Assembly: GCA_018398765.1 (NCBI GenBank)
Contig: JAHBMJ010005845.1
Location: 62,001-126,000, forward strand
Reading direction: 5' to 3'
Source of the DNA: Chromera velia
Taxonomy: Eukaryota > Sar > Chromeraceae
Length of the DNA stretch: 64,000 bases
The position numbers and the translations under genes were made by a program. The notes under the pieces were generated by a model. It saw nothing but the letters and a program-made list of their open reading frames with translations, searched no databases and had not been told where the DNA came from. Shown piece by piece: positions 33,505-46,131 of this stretch. Position 1 is the first letter of the stretch. Each line of letters begins with the position of its first letter.

Positions 33505-34058
33505 TCACATTCTTCCAAAGTCCAATTTCCTCTCGCCATGATGATTATTTGAATTTGCACTTCCAGAACTCCCGCCCCTACTGTCTCCGTTGATCCCCCC
33601 GTTCACCGACTTGCCCGACACCGAGGGATGCTTCGTTGTTGGACCTGCGACTGCACCTCCGGGGGGGTCACCGATCGACGCCTCGACGGTGCGCCCCCCC
33701 CCTCCTCNCCCCCCAAGCCGCTCCAATGCTCCCCCCCCGACCCGACAGGAGGGGCCCTATGCTCCCCCCAATCCGCTGTAGAGAGCTTGCTCTGTTTTCT
33801 CGTCGTGTTCGCTGTTCCCGTCTCCGTTGCTGTATCGCTGTCTGCACCCTTTCTCTTCCCTCTGCCAAGGATCCTTCTGTGAGGATCAGACCGAACTCCA
33901 GAGACTGGAGACCGAGCAGGTCTGCGAGTCTGCATGCGTATACATGGAACGCGCAAACTCTGTGCCTTTCTCTTCCTTTTTCTCACCCAGTTACGCAATG
34001 TATCTTCCCACACAGAGACAAGAGTGCCCACACACTCAGTGACACACACAAATGCACG

Positions 34059-34102
<44 letters not shown>

Positions 34103-37100
34103 CGCACAAGCGTCATTGTAAAACACAATGGAACAAACGGACACACACATAAGCACACGGCCAACGTACCTGTTCCACAAATTCAGCAGGTTCACCAGAG
34201 CCACCACCACCACGACCACAGGGAGGTACAGGTTCACCCACAGACCCAGAATCGGCACTCTGCACGTGCAGGACATCGGCATCACAAAGAAAGAGAGAGA
34301 AAAAAGAGGGGCAGATCATTTTTGAATGGACCGCATCAAACGGGATGGCACTCTTTCTTTTGGGTGCAGGCAACATACGTGCATCTAATTATTCAACTAC
34401 GAGATTTATTCGTTCATGCCATAGTGGTCAGGTAACAGGAACACGCGACAAATGGGGCTTTCAACGAAGGGTACAGAAGCCCTAAGAGGCAGAGCACACA
34501 AAGGTCTTCCTTTTCCTGGTTGTAGCTTTGATTTTCGGGCTGCCTGCACCCTTCAGGACGCGAAAAAAGCAAATGGACTTGCGGTTGTTCGACGATTTCT
34601 TGACTAACAACACGAAGACACACAGTGAAGGAAAGAGAGACTCACGCGAAAAAAATACACAAAGGAAAAGGCGACACGGACATATGTGCAAGAATGAAGT
34701 ACTGAAAGAAAACAACTGACTGACACATCAATCTGTCCATAGAACTGTTGAAATTCCACTTGTCCGTCTCTCCCCGAACCGCCCCCTTCAGGCTTCTTGT
34801 TGCCCGCCTTCCCGATGCCCCCCAGATCCAGGAAGTGGAAGCACAAAGGGGCAGCGAGACGGCAAACAAAGTTGGTGAAGAAAAGCAGAGACGCACCATC
34901 TGTGCACTTTCTGGGATACAGACCATACCAGCCTGCCAGTTTTAACTGGAACAGACCCCAAAAGGTACAGCAGACCAAATACGCAAGCAACAGAGAGCAA
35001 ACAAACAAGAGTCCCAGTCTCTGCGCAGGCCCATGGACAGCAGCCTCACTCTCCGGAGGTTCTACGGAGTAGTCAGCCAGCCAGAGGATTAAATAGAAAA
35101 GAGACAGACGGGGAAATCCGGATAAAATTGCTACTTGGGCTTCAATTACAGCAATAGAGAGGGCAGTCGTACATGCCCAGATGAACAGGCTCAGATACCG
35201 TCTCACCCTCCCATTCAAATACAGACATTGACGGGAACAACCCCTGCCTAATCTTCTGATAAAAGAAACAACTCGTGGAGGCAGACAGGGACAATAAGTT
35301 GCCCGTGCCTCCTCATCCATCTCTTCCTCGAGGCCGTCTGCTGACCCCCCCCTCCCGTCTAGTAAAGCCACCTCAGGCCCCGCACCAGTCTCAATCGACC
35401 GCGCACTCACAGACAGAGAGGACGAACCCCCTTCCCCCCCCCTCAGCTGCCGAGATGACGGAGGAGGGGCCTCGGTCGACCTGGCGCTATCTGGTGGGTG
35501 GTCTCCATTCACTGGAACAGCAGAAGAGGAAGAAGAAGACGAAGAAGAAGAAGGCATGGGCGGGAAACGGTCCTCACCCTCTAACCTCCCTGAGGGATCA
35601 GCTAAATCAGCAGACCATATTTCCCCTAACCCCCCCGTTTGTCCTTCCTCAAGTGCCAACCATTTCTCTAAGACAATGCACTTACTCACAAGCCGATCCC
35701 ATCTGCACTGCACACGGTTGAAATTTCCAATCACTTTCTTCACTTTGCTGTGCAGATTCACCAACGTCTTCTCTTCCTCATACACAAGTGTCGTTGCCGC
35801 AGCCGCAGCAGACACCGACACAGGCTCATTCTCCTCCACCCCCGCTTCCGCATCCCCCCCTCTCCCGGGAGCCCCTTCCGACATTTCAACCGACGATCGA
35901 AAAAAGCCGCTAAACCCTGCAAATACCCCACGCCCTTCAGCAGACCCATTCCCCAAATTCGACCGCGCAGATGCCGAGTTTCGAATGGGCCTCCTTGTAT
36001 GAACGGCTGCTGCTGCTCCTGCCCCCTCCAACCAGAACCTTCTGGAGAGATTCGAGCTTGCTGCTACGATCTTATCTACATTCGCTCTTTGGTCCGACGC
36101 TGCCCCCACGCTCTGGTCTGCAGCTCTCACTTCCGCCAAAAGTTCCATGCAGTCAAATGCGCCTTCCTCTCGTACCTGCCAAAGATGGGCTGCCTCAATG
36201 TAGCATCGTGCGAGTTCTCCGGACCTGTCCCCGATCGGTCGGGACTTCAACCAGAAGAAACGGGGCACTGCCACAAGACCGTACCCCATCAACAGGACGA
36301 TTTGGAGAAGACCCCACACATTTGACAAGGCAATAAGATAAGAGGTCATGCGCGAGAGAGACTTGAACTGAATAAGGAAGTAGATCAGACCGGCGAGACC
36401 AACCACAAGCAGAAATGCCCAGAAGAAGGACAAACGTATCAACGCCCTCCGAAGCCTCTTGCCCATCGTGAATTCTCCAACGACCTCATACTGCACCGCA
36501 GGGACAGACACACAAACGCACAAATGCATACCACATGTGCACGATTGCACACAAAAGCACGAAGGGAGACAAAAAACACAGAGAAGAGTGAACAAGAGGA
36601 AGTACGCAAACATGCGCATTCCTCCAAACGAAGTCGGACAAAATCGGGAAGCGGATCCCTGGAGCCTGGTCTGAGAGACGGCATCCGGATTGTAGTCTTT
36701 ATACCTAACAATCAGGACACCGAGGTCCGACAAAACATTCAAAATGCAAATGCATGAGACCTCTCTGGTCTACATAGCCTTCCTTTTTTGCCGACCACTG
36801 CCCACACTAAATGCACACTCCACACTCAACCAGCCCCCGCGTAAGAGACGGAAGAGAACAAAAGGCAGAACGAAAGGCAGGGCTAGACAGATAGACCGAC
36901 TGCAGGGCCGACCTCTGACATGACTTGGAACACGACCCAGCATAGAGCGAAGACGGTCCAATAGAGAAGCCTCCACCCCCAGTACATTCCATCAGAGACC
37001 CCCTGTGTCTGCTCAGGAGGGTACTGAGAGGTCACAACCACGTCCAGAGGCAGTGCCACAATGCAAGAGAGGGCGAGCGAGATGCCGATCCAGCAGCTGA

Positions 37101-37206
37101 GATACGTCAACCAGGACACCTCTGGTCTGACATAATAGGACAGAAAGACGACAGTGATCGTCGTGAACAGTCCCAGAGCACCCAGAGTGATCCAACCTTC
37201 CAGCAT
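33505..37206 (-). CDS. LMBR1/LMBD2-like multi-pass membrane protein
   Basis: Four minus-strand exons: 36913-37206, 34725-36490, 34170-34259 and 33505-33929. Phases agree at all three junctions. Translation starts at ATG 37204-37206, because the codon further upstream is GTG. The ~858-residue protein matches the LMBD2 pattern: an N-terminal helix pair with LPLDVVVTSQYPP; YLIALSNVWGLLQIVLLMGYG; a long cytosolic region with acidic, Ser-rich low complexity; then YPRKCTDGASLLFFTNFVCR and a QFYGQIDVVPILGLW junction across exons 2 and 3; and a final soluble tail (LADLLGLQSLEFG, then basic RRREQRTRRE). LMBR1-family proteins are nine-pass receptors or transport-associated proteins of plasma or endosomal membranes. 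The last ~70 codons depend on one undetermined base at 33708 in a homopolymer, so the C-terminal frame and stop are uncertain. Confidence 0.85.
33708..33708. other. undetermined base inside the last LMBD2 exon
   Basis: A single N within C-runs; the true homopolymer length decides the reading frame of the C-terminus. Confidence 0.95.
34040..34110. repeat. (CA)n microsatellite in the last LMBD2 intron
   Basis: A CA/CG-CA run between exons 33929 and 34170. Confidence 0.85.
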
Positions 37207-37916
37207 CCTGACAGATCGTCTCGAAAAGACCGGCGCCACTTAGATCACCGGTACTCTGGAGCGCCGGAGATGAGCGTGCCTGTATCTGCACCGGCTCGGG
37301 CACAAACGGAAGGCTCAAACCCCGTCTGCTCTCGGCGCAGAATTTCTTGTGGCTGACTGCACGGTCAGTCAACTAGTCAGTCTGACACATGCAGAAACAG
37401 GACGACATGCAAGGTCCATCGTCTTGCATCAGTAGGGAATTCTTCGTTCTCGACATCGGTGCGTGTCGAATTGGCATGTAGGGTTAGGTGTCGGGGCTCA
37501 TACAAACATGCACTCCTTTGCTGAGGATCGTGCCAAGTGATCTTCCGTTGAAGAGGAGAAACGAGGGGGAATAGGTAGGCTGTTACTATCGCTAAATTTG
37601 TGTCTGCCGTGCGCGCTTCCAGGACGAGCGCAGAGGGAACACCGGGACGGCTGGCGGGGCTACCGCGGAGCAGTGGCGGCCGCCCGTGCAAGCGCCTGAA
37701 GAGGGCCGTAAGCATGAATCATATGATGAAGGAGTCAGAAATATTCAGAAAAGAGCAATTGATCTAAATTATAGCTAGAAGAAGACTTAGTGACTGACTT
37801 ATATAATCTAAGTGACGGTGCAAGTTGAGGCTCGGCAGTGGACCATGAGGTAACCTGGAATATTAATCATATCTTATCTTGTCCTAAGGTAATCATCATA
37901 CGCATATAAGCTACAG

Positions 37917-38158
37917 ACCTCCCTGAATCTAACTACCACTTGAAAGTTTAAGCCGTATTTTTAGATAAGCTTGAAAGTCCGCGCCGCAGGCGTGGATCAT
38001 TTACGGTGTTTTGAAAGCCGAAGCCGTATATCTGGACGGTGTCTTGACTATCTACGCCGCAGGCGTGGACGGTCTCTTGAAAAACGATGCCGGACATAGA
38101 GATACATAAAGGTTACCTTGATTATATTTTTTTAAGTGGTACTTAGGTTCAGGGAGGT
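37917..38158. mobile_element. 242-bp MITE-like inverted-repeat element
   Basis: The left end ACCTCCCTGAATCTAACTAC and the complementary right end share about 25 bp (ACCTCCCTGAAYCTAA, then TACCACTT). The interior has two copies of CGCCGCAGGCGTGGA. The target duplication is unclear. Confidence 0.6.
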
Positions 38159-39493
38159 TAAACTACATAAAGCTACAATTTAAAATATTTTTCTTATGTT
38201 TTTTCTAAAAACTAACAAACAATAAAATTTATTTCAAAAAAAAAAAAGCTTATTATGGCATATCAACGATAGAGATAACGATAGAACCATATGTTTTGAT
38301 TACATTTCAAGTTGATTATACTCAGTAACTAGAATAATTTAGCTAGTAAACTAGAACCTCAAAAGCAAGTAGAAGTTATAAGAAGCTAGAAGAAGCTTTT
38401 AGCACGTACGCAATCAGAGATCTGTTTCTGAGTTTACCTTTATCATGTTGATCCACAGCTTAAGGATGCACCTTTGCCAGCCGCAAGGCTTCACAAAGAA
38501 TCAATTATAGACAATCTCGACCTAAAACTTTAAAAAGAAAAAAAAAAATCGAGTGATGAAAAAGAAATAAGATAACTGAAACAAACTACAAAACAAAACA
38601 AATGAAAGTTTGAGAAATGAAAGTCTGCTCCTTTCTCGCCTGTGTCCCATCTTTCTTCCTTCCCAATTCCTTCCGTCCTTCCTTCCTCCCTTCTTTCTCG
38701 CTTTTGAGTCAAAGTTTTGACTCAAAATGCAGGACTCTCACAGCGTTTCTAACCGTTTCAGGTCAGCTGAGAGAGGTGCAATGACCATCAAAGCAGAAAA
38801 TGCGGACTGTCTCGTTGGGGCGGCTGTCTGAGTGACCACATACTCATGGACATACGTACATGAATACATACATACACACACGTATGCAAACGCAAACGTA
38901 AAGAAAGACCCACAGACACCCAATCTTCTTGGACGAGGTGTTTGCTTGGTCTGGTCTTGGTTTGTTCGTTATTTTTTCTTTCCTTCCTTCCCGCACTTTC
39001 TTTTCCTTCTGAGTTGACGGAACGTTTTTTCCTTCTGCTTCTCTTGCATGCTCACTGTATCCTTCCCGTTTGATCATTCTTTGAACAGTTCCTGAATGGC
39101 CGGAATATCCTTGAATCATTCATTCCGACTAGAATGCAAAAACTGAAAGAGACAGGCGCACGCAATGACGACCTCTACTGAGTCACCCCTTCTGAAGGGA
39201 CAAGGATCCATCGGACACAAGATGAGATGGGTTGATGCATGCCCACAGGTCGACAGACTTTTTAGCGAACAGAGATAATTCCGGGTACTTAAATAGAATA
39301 CAAATTATGGGTCATGCATACCAATATCATGCCTCGCGGCTTCTCCTGCCTTTTCCTTCTCGCTTGACTTCTTGATCCCGCACTTTTGCCCCTCTGAAAT
39401 ACTCCGCAAAAAGTGCAGAGAGACGCAATGCACACTTCTCTCGTCTTTTCCAAAAAGCGGACCTCTCCACAGGCTTCCTTGCCACACACGATA

Positions 39494-39630
39494 AGACAGA
39501 AGGAGAAAGAAAGAGAGAAAGAAACCAGGACAGGGAAACAGAAAGGAAAAGAAAAGAGAGAGGGAGAGAAGGAAGGAAGGAAGGAAGGAAGGAAGGAAGA
39601 AAGAAAGAAAGAAAAGAAAGAAAGAAAGAA

Positions 39631-39666
<36 letters not shown>

Positions 39667-39810
39667 AAAGAAAGAAAGAAAGAAAGAAAGAAAAGAAAGG
39701 AAGGAAGGAAGGAAGGAAGGAAGAAAGAAAGAAAGGCAGGAAGGAAGGAAGGAAGAAAGACAGACAGACAGACGGACAGACAGAAAGACAGACAGAAACA
39801 AAGAAAGAAA
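39494..39810. repeat. GAAA/GGAA/CAGA purine microsatellite
   Basis: About 300 bp of nearly pure purine on the plus strand, a mix of GAAA, GGAA and CAGA units. Overlapping Phe/Ser/Leu frames on the other strand are spurious. Confidence 0.9.
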
Positions 39811-41026
39811 TGCAACAAAGCAAGAAAAGCAAAAATGACGCAGAGATTCCCCTCCCCACCCACATACCCTCACACCCGGCCTACCAATCAGCCTAATCGT
39901 TCGAAGAAGAGACTCTCTTCCCTCTTTGACTGTTGGTCCCTCTTTCTTTCTTTCTTTCTTTCTTTTTTTTTTGTTTCCTTGACCCTTCTCTCACGTTTCC
40001 TCTCAGTCTATAAGACCTCGACATCCTCGCTCTACATTCCCCCCCCCCTTCTCTTGAACCGATGCGCTACTTTTGTCACTTTCCGTCATTTCTCTCTTCC
40101 TCTTTCTCCTGCCGGCTTTTCTACCTGCCCCCCTCCGTCCCAAGCATGCTCGGCTTGCATGATGAGTGGAGTGGAGGACTGCATGAGGAAGCCAGCGAAC
40201 TTCGATCAAGGTTGAGGCCTCCTTTCGGCTTTTCAGACAACACTGCATGCTCCTAGCTGATTTTACTGCATTGATTGGCGTGCGTTGATGTGTCGATCTG
40301 TCCCCCGCAGTCCGTCCGTCCAACCGAATGAATGACTTCCCCCCCTCTCTGTCCCTGGTCCCCCGTATTCGTGCATGTACCCTTCCTTCCTTCCTTCTGC
40401 CTGATGCCACCCACCGACGAGGATCGGGGCATCCTAAGAAACAGACAAACAAGAAAAAGAGGTTTCAACCAGTGAGGGGTAGAACGCAATGAAGAGATAG
40501 ATGATCGAAAGACACGTGCTCCGTTCGGAAGATGAATGGAATGAATCCTTGAAGCTCACTGTCTAAAAGCACTTCTTTCTCTCCTCCTGTCCCATGATTT
40601 CCATGCTTTCTTGCCCTCTCCCTTCATCGTCTATTGATCTCTACCTCTTCTCACGTTCCCTCTACCCAGTGAACTGTGTATGGTTTTCACAGAACCCAAA
40701 AATATCGTTTGGGGAGACAAATATGCCTTCTCTGCTTGCGGAACACTTCATTCTCTTCCCCTTCTCCCTTTCTTTTCTCCCAAGAAGAAAACAAGAGTGA
40801 AGGGAGCACCGTTCTCCCTCCCTCTCCCCGTTACCCCCCCGATTCGTTTCCTTCCGCATCGTCTCTTTTCCCCTTGACGGACTCGATCAAAGAGCAGTCG
40901 ACAGACGGTCTCTCGAGTTTGACAGATTTCTTTTGGACATTCGGACGCAGTCCCATGCAGAAAGTAGGAAGCAAAAATGGGAACAAAGAAGAAGATTTGA
41001 AGAGACTCAGTATAGTACAAGTTCGC

Positions 41027-41410
41027 TCGAACCATCACACACAGCTTCGTGAAGCAATGAGAAGACAAAGCACATACAGATGCGAAGGTACAAATACAAG
41101 CTCGCTCGAACTCTTTCGTTCAAACGATCACACACAGTTTCGTGAAGCAATGAGAAGACAAAGCACATACAGATGCGAAGGTACAAATACAAGCTCGTTC
41201 GAACTCTTTCGTTCAAACGATCACACACAGTTTCGTGAAGCAATGGGAAGACAAAGCACATACAGATGCGAAGGTACAAATACAAGCTCGTTCGAACTCT
41301 TTCGTTCAAACGATCACGCACAGTTTCGTGAAGCAATGAGAAGACAAAGCATATACAGATGCGAAGGTACAAATACAAGCTCGTTCGAACTCTTTCGTTC
41401 AAACGATCAC
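41027..41410 (+). repeat. minisatellite, 93-bp unit, about four copies
   Basis: GTGAAGCAATG recurs at a 93-bp spacing (GAAG at 41051, 41144, 41237 and 41330) with only a few base differences between units. As 93 is a multiple of 3, a plus-strand frame (open from about 40676 to 41497) carries a 31-residue repeat including SNDHTQFREAMRRQSTYRC. The minus strand is also open through the array. No ATG or splice signals establish a gene. Confidence 0.85.
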
Positions 41411-41586
41411 CCAGACTCAATGTTGCCAACACAAAGGGCAAAAAAGGGAAACCAAAATTGCCAGCCGGTACGTGTGCAAAGCAATCAAGCAAGCTGATTC
41501 AAAGTGAGCGTCCTTTGTTTGCAGTCTTGTTTGATCGAATGCAGCACCAGGCTGAAAGCTGTTGCGACAAAGAACCATTCTGTCGC

Positions 41587-41587
<1 letters not shown>

Positions 41588-41661
<74 letters not shown>
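41588..41661. repeat. (CA)n microsatellite
   Basis: A nearly perfect CA run with one CG interruption. Confidence 0.9.
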
Positions 41662-41663
<2 letters not shown>

Positions 41664-42259
41664 CTTCGCAGGCACAGACAGGATTTCTTTTCAGCCTTAC
41701 CTGGTGCCTCAACTTTCACCATGGAGAAGAACATAGAGCATGCGTACATGGATACAAAAATACATACGCAAAAGACAGACAGACAAACAAACAGACAGCC
41801 TTTCCTTTTGCATCCCAAGGCATCTTGTCCTCCATCAGCTTCTCGACCTCTCCCTCTCTTTCTCTGTGCCCGCCTACCCCTCGCATTCGAGCGATAGCCG
41901 GACACATCTCTTTGTCTCCATCTCCTTGTCGGTTCTGCCTTCCCATCCTCCGTCCGCCTCTACATCTTTCTTTTGCCGTCTATCTGCGGCTTTCGGCTGC
42001 CTCGAGTTGTGCAAGCAATTCAATTCCACGACGCTGACAGAAGTACAGCCTCCTCTTTATTATTTCAATGCGAGGCTGTCCCTTCAGTTTTCTACTGGCA
42101 CGAATAGAATCAGGTCGCTTTCCCATATGATCCGACGATGTTCACATTCTTAGTTGTCTTCCTTCCCTTTCCATTGACCTTTACAGATAGAATCACATCG
42201 AAGCCTCTCTTCCTTCCCTGTTTGCCTATCATTGGTTCTTTCCCCCCCCCCCCCCCCCC

Positions 42260-42260
42260 N
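42260..42260. other. undetermined base in a C homopolymer
   Basis: A single N at the end of an 18-base C run (42242-42259). Confidence 0.95.
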
Positions 42261-42535
42261 CCCTCCCTCTCTAATGATATACAAGAAGAACTTCATCCTC
42301 TCACCCCGTGGCTTTTCTCTTTCTTCTGCGGATCCCCTCTCTTCCTTCCAACAAAAAGACAGGTCTCGACACTGAACTAAACAGAAGAGAAGAGACGCAA
42401 AGAGAAACATATAATACACGTGCAGCCACCACGTATACGTCCTCATCGAAACACATGTTCATATAACCACCCCACCCGCAGTCGTGCAGTGCAGAAACCT
42501 CCTTCCGCTTTCTATCCTCACAGACTCTCTCTCTC

Positions 42536-42540
<5 letters not shown>

Positions 42541-42577
<37 letters not shown>
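42541..42577. repeat. (CA)n microsatellite
   Basis: A short CA run in the 3' flank of the oxygenase-like gene. Confidence 0.85.
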
Positions 42578-42582
<5 letters not shown>

Positions 42583-42671
42583 GACAAAACACTTAACAAA
42601 AAAGCTCCCCCCGTTTTCCACCCTTGATTCCCACACAGCCGAGCTTTCCTTTTTTCCGTTTCATCCCCCCT

Positions 42672-44076
42672 TCACACATCACCGTAGTCGGGGGCATCAT
42701 AGAACTCTGCAGCAGACGCCGCAGAGGCCCCCCCCTTCTCCCAGGTCGGGTCCTCTGTCGGGTACAGGAACACGGAGGAGATGCGGGTCCCCTCTTTCAC
42801 AGAGGAGACGGCATGAAGACGGTTGCCCCCGTCGAAGATGCTCAGAACTCCCTCGACGCCCTCAGTCACGACAGAGGGAGTCAAAACGCCCCCCTCGTAT
42901 TCGATCGGCTTCTCCGGGCACGCACAACGGAAATTGTCGAGCACAGCCCTGACTGCCGACACTTTGGGTCGCGTGACTTCGTTGAAAATCACACGCTCAC
43001 CACCCCGCACGCAATCCAAAATGCCTATCACCGCAGTCGCACCCATCAGACGCGTCTGCGCCTGCTTGTCCGTCTCCGTCTCCTCGTCCGCCGCTGTGTC
43101 CTCACTGGCGGTGTCCGTGCTGGAGTCCACCGAGTCAAAGTGGAACCCGAGGGCCGTCTCCTTCTCAGTGGAGGCCTTCATGATGTTGGCACCCACACCG
43201 AGGTTGTACTCGAAAGTCCACAGAGGGGGGAAACGCATGACCTTTTGGACGAACTCTCGGAGGTGGGGCATGTGATAGAGCCAATGGAGCTCGCACTCTC
43301 TCGGCATTTGAGACTGTCCGATTGCGGTGGTCTGCAGGTAGCTGATCAAATGACACCGCTCATCAGTGGAAGGATCCCACGTAGCGACCTCTCCTGGAGG
43401 ATACACGGGGCGGGGGGCTCCGTAGGTCTTTCGTCCCTTGGACTGGAGGGCGAATAACTGATCAGCGATGACAGGGAGGATCTCCTTCTCTAGAAAGGGA
43501 AGCGAGAGGGTCCCTGTGGCGGCGTAGGAATCTGCTAGAGCTTCCACTCTCTTCTCGTCAGCGACTAGGTCGAAGAACTCATCCACCACGATCCCCCTCA
43601 TCCTGTCTCTGTAGAGGGCCATGACTTCACCCCAGAGATGAGGAAAGCCGTCGCGCACAGCTCTCAGAGCCTTCTCACGCTGCTCCCATGGGGCAGAAGT
43701 GCCTGAGGGAGGGTGAAAAGGGGAGGAAAGAACAGACGAGCATCGCACTTAAGTTTGGACCAAGAGGAAAACAATCTTCTCACCCAATGAATTACTCATC
43801 TGGTCTGGAAGGAAAAAGGACACAGTGTCATGCCGTTGGCGCACAGACGCAAGAAGAAAAAAGGCAGATTGACAAACCACAAAAAAAATTAATGAGCTTC
43901 AGGCATCCAATAAAAGAGAGCGCAGAGACAGGCGACTTGTGATGCTCACTTGTGAAAGCAGTCCAGAAGGACGCGGCGGAGACGTCATCAGGAAGCCCGT
44001 TCTCAAAGAGCACACCCTCATCAACCACACCATCCACAGCTTGTCCGATGTCTCTGTTTTTCTCAACGGAGGCCAT
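42672..44076 (-). CDS. 2OG-Fe(II) oxygenase-like protein, two exons
   Basis: Exon 1 is 43950-44076 (ATG at 44074-44076, donor GTGAGC); exon 2 is 42672-43702 (acceptor CCCTCAG). The phase-1 junction joins cleanly into 385 residues. The C-terminal half shows the double-stranded beta-helix iron pattern: HFD at about 230-232 (His230, Asp232), then GGNRLHAVSSVKEGTRISSVFLY with His339 and Arg349 as candidate distal iron and 2-oxoglutarate ligands. LWTFEYNLGVGANIM just before HFD would be the preceding strand. An acidic linker (about 235-256) separates it from the rest. The residue pattern supports a dioxygenase fold, but the substrate is unknown. Its acceptor lacks the GCAG ending seen in the ACSL introns. 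Confidence 0.65.
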
Positions 44077-46131
44077 TGTTTGTTACTGAATGTGTGGCTC
44101 TGCTCCAGTTCGCCCAAAGGAACGGGGAGAAAGGCGAGACGGCTGCTTAGCAAAGTTTGGAGACGCCTTCTTACTGTCGACGAAAAAACACAGCCCACGA
44201 TTTCAACACAGCGGAAGATCCGAGGAAGTCAGGAAGCAAGGACAAACCGCACATGCAGAAGCGTACAGAAACGCTGTGCTCATCATTTAGAACAGCCCGG
44301 AACATCCTGGAAACTCCCTTAAATTCAGGGCACCCTGCCTCTGCTCGGACCCGCGGCGGGCGGCGACGAGTCCGCGCCACGAGGGGCAGGCCGGCCCTGG
44401 CCGCGATGCCCCGCGCGCGCGCCGCCAACATACGTACCCGGCCGGCCCATTGAAAAAAGAAGGAGAATCACGGCAATCACGCCCCTTTAATACGATGATA
44501 AAGACTAGGAGTGAACAGTGAACACTGATCAATGATCATTATGATTTTTTTTTTTTAAACTAAGTGTAAAAAATGTTTAGAAGACAAAGAGTCGTATTGA
44601 AAAGATATTCCATGTAAGCCAGTATGGCTCGTAAACACACATACCTTGCTAGAAGCCCTAAAAATGCTATCCACCCCTAGCAAAAATGGAAGAATTTAAA
44701 TGAATTTAAAAAGAACTGATGAGGTGACTTAACCCGCCAGCCATCGTATCCCAATGGTAAAGGGCAGTCTGTGAACATTCATGTCATATTACAAGCTAGG
44801 AGCACGCTAGCGAATGCTCACCTAAAGCGGCCGAACTTTGGGACTACTAGCTACTAACAAAACACTGCTCCCCAGGATTGATCAGTCCGGTCCTAGGCAT
44901 GCAGCAATGAGGGCACTGGCCTTTCAAGCGTCCCTCTGAAGAAGAAGTGAGAAGTACCGCTTTACCCTATTCATATCTATTTATATTTATTCATATCCTA
45001 GTCCATATTAAGCACATCACATGCAAAGGCTTGGGCTACGTGTATGCAACAAAGAAGTTGATTGAAAACGGCCTGGAAGAGATTCCAGGCGGGCCACAGG
45101 GTGTGGTCTGAGCCTCAGCGATGGGGCACACCCCCCTGCCGTTTATGGGGGCGACCTCTACAAGACAAAACGGCGACAGTGCTCAAGGGCACCACTAAAT
45201 CACTTATCACTCATTATTTTACTAGAAATTAATTTATTAATTCAACCTATACTGCGTTTCTTCTGAGTTGCTGAACGCTCTAGTGAACGCTGGACGTCTA
45301 ACTTGAATCATGCATGGGCTGATATGGGCTGATTGAGATCGCGTTAGATGACGTATGATGAGTATATAGTAATGAATCATACTATTGGACACACCTTCTG
45401 ACACGGTGACCTTCAAGACATGCGAACTTTATCGCTCAAACGGATACATTCAATGATGAAGAGTCTCGTATAACAAGTCTACCAACTTTTTGGGTACATG
45501 CGGCTGTTTGCATGCAAGTGGGAACTTGGTTTCCACCTGGGTTGAAGCTAGGAAAAGCATCCATGCACACTATGCTGGGATGTGCTATGAACACCCGAAC
45601 CCACATTCACATGCACACAACTCCCCCCAATTTACAAACCTGTATACTCTGACTCATGCGCTCTCTTCGGGAAACAAATATCGGTTGCAGTGATCATTGC
45701 ACCCCAACTTCCGTCCCCCCAACAGAACTTCCTTCCTTCCCTCCTATTCAGACAGACAGCCTCACTGTGACAGGCGGAGAGAGACAGAAAAGGAAGGAAA
45801 AGTCCAGCAGCAACAGCCAATGTCGATCGAGCATTAATTCAACGCAGCTCAACGGACAAATGCAGCAATGAAAAAAGCAGACACGCAGCAATCAAGCAGA
45901 CGAGCTAGACAGATGAATGAGATGCGGTCCCCCCTTCAATCGACCAGAATCGAATTGAAAGAAAGGAAGAAAGTCATGGTCGATTTTTTGCAGTGCAAGC
46001 ATGACGATCGAAGCAATGCATTTCATTTCTTCACAAAACGCTTTGCCTCCCTCCCCATGCGCAGTGTCGTTTTTCCTGACACTGGCACTGCCTGACTGTC
46101 ACATTGAAAGAAGCGTTAGCGTGCGTCTGTC
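44077..46131. other. intergenic region
   Basis: 5' flank of the oxygenase-like gene, a GC-rich patch (44335-44455), an AT-rich interval, and the inverted copy of a dispersed repeat at about 45140-45184. No supported gene. Confidence 0.5.

Larger units (their letters stand above)
37207..42671. other. 5.4-kb region without a supported gene
   Basis: Contains the 5' flank of the LMBD2-like gene, an AT-rich stretch with a MITE (37917-38158), a purine microsatellite (39494-39810), a 93-bp minisatellite (about 41027-41410) and CA runs (41588-41661 and 42541-42577). Short exon-like pieces, for example around 40130-40220, have no consistent splice partners. Confidence 0.45.

Noticed and set aside
35275-36336. 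Plus-strand frames of 120-190 codons
   Set aside because: Antisense to the large LMBD2-like exon; no independent support.
39289-39873. Overlapping ~190-codon Phe/Leu/Ser frames on the minus strand
   Set aside because: Products of a GAAA/GGAA repeat; all frames are open for the same trivial reason.
44287-44532. Short Arg/Ala-rich frames in a GC-rich patch
   Set aside because: Compositional openness in GC-rich DNA, with no splice or start context.
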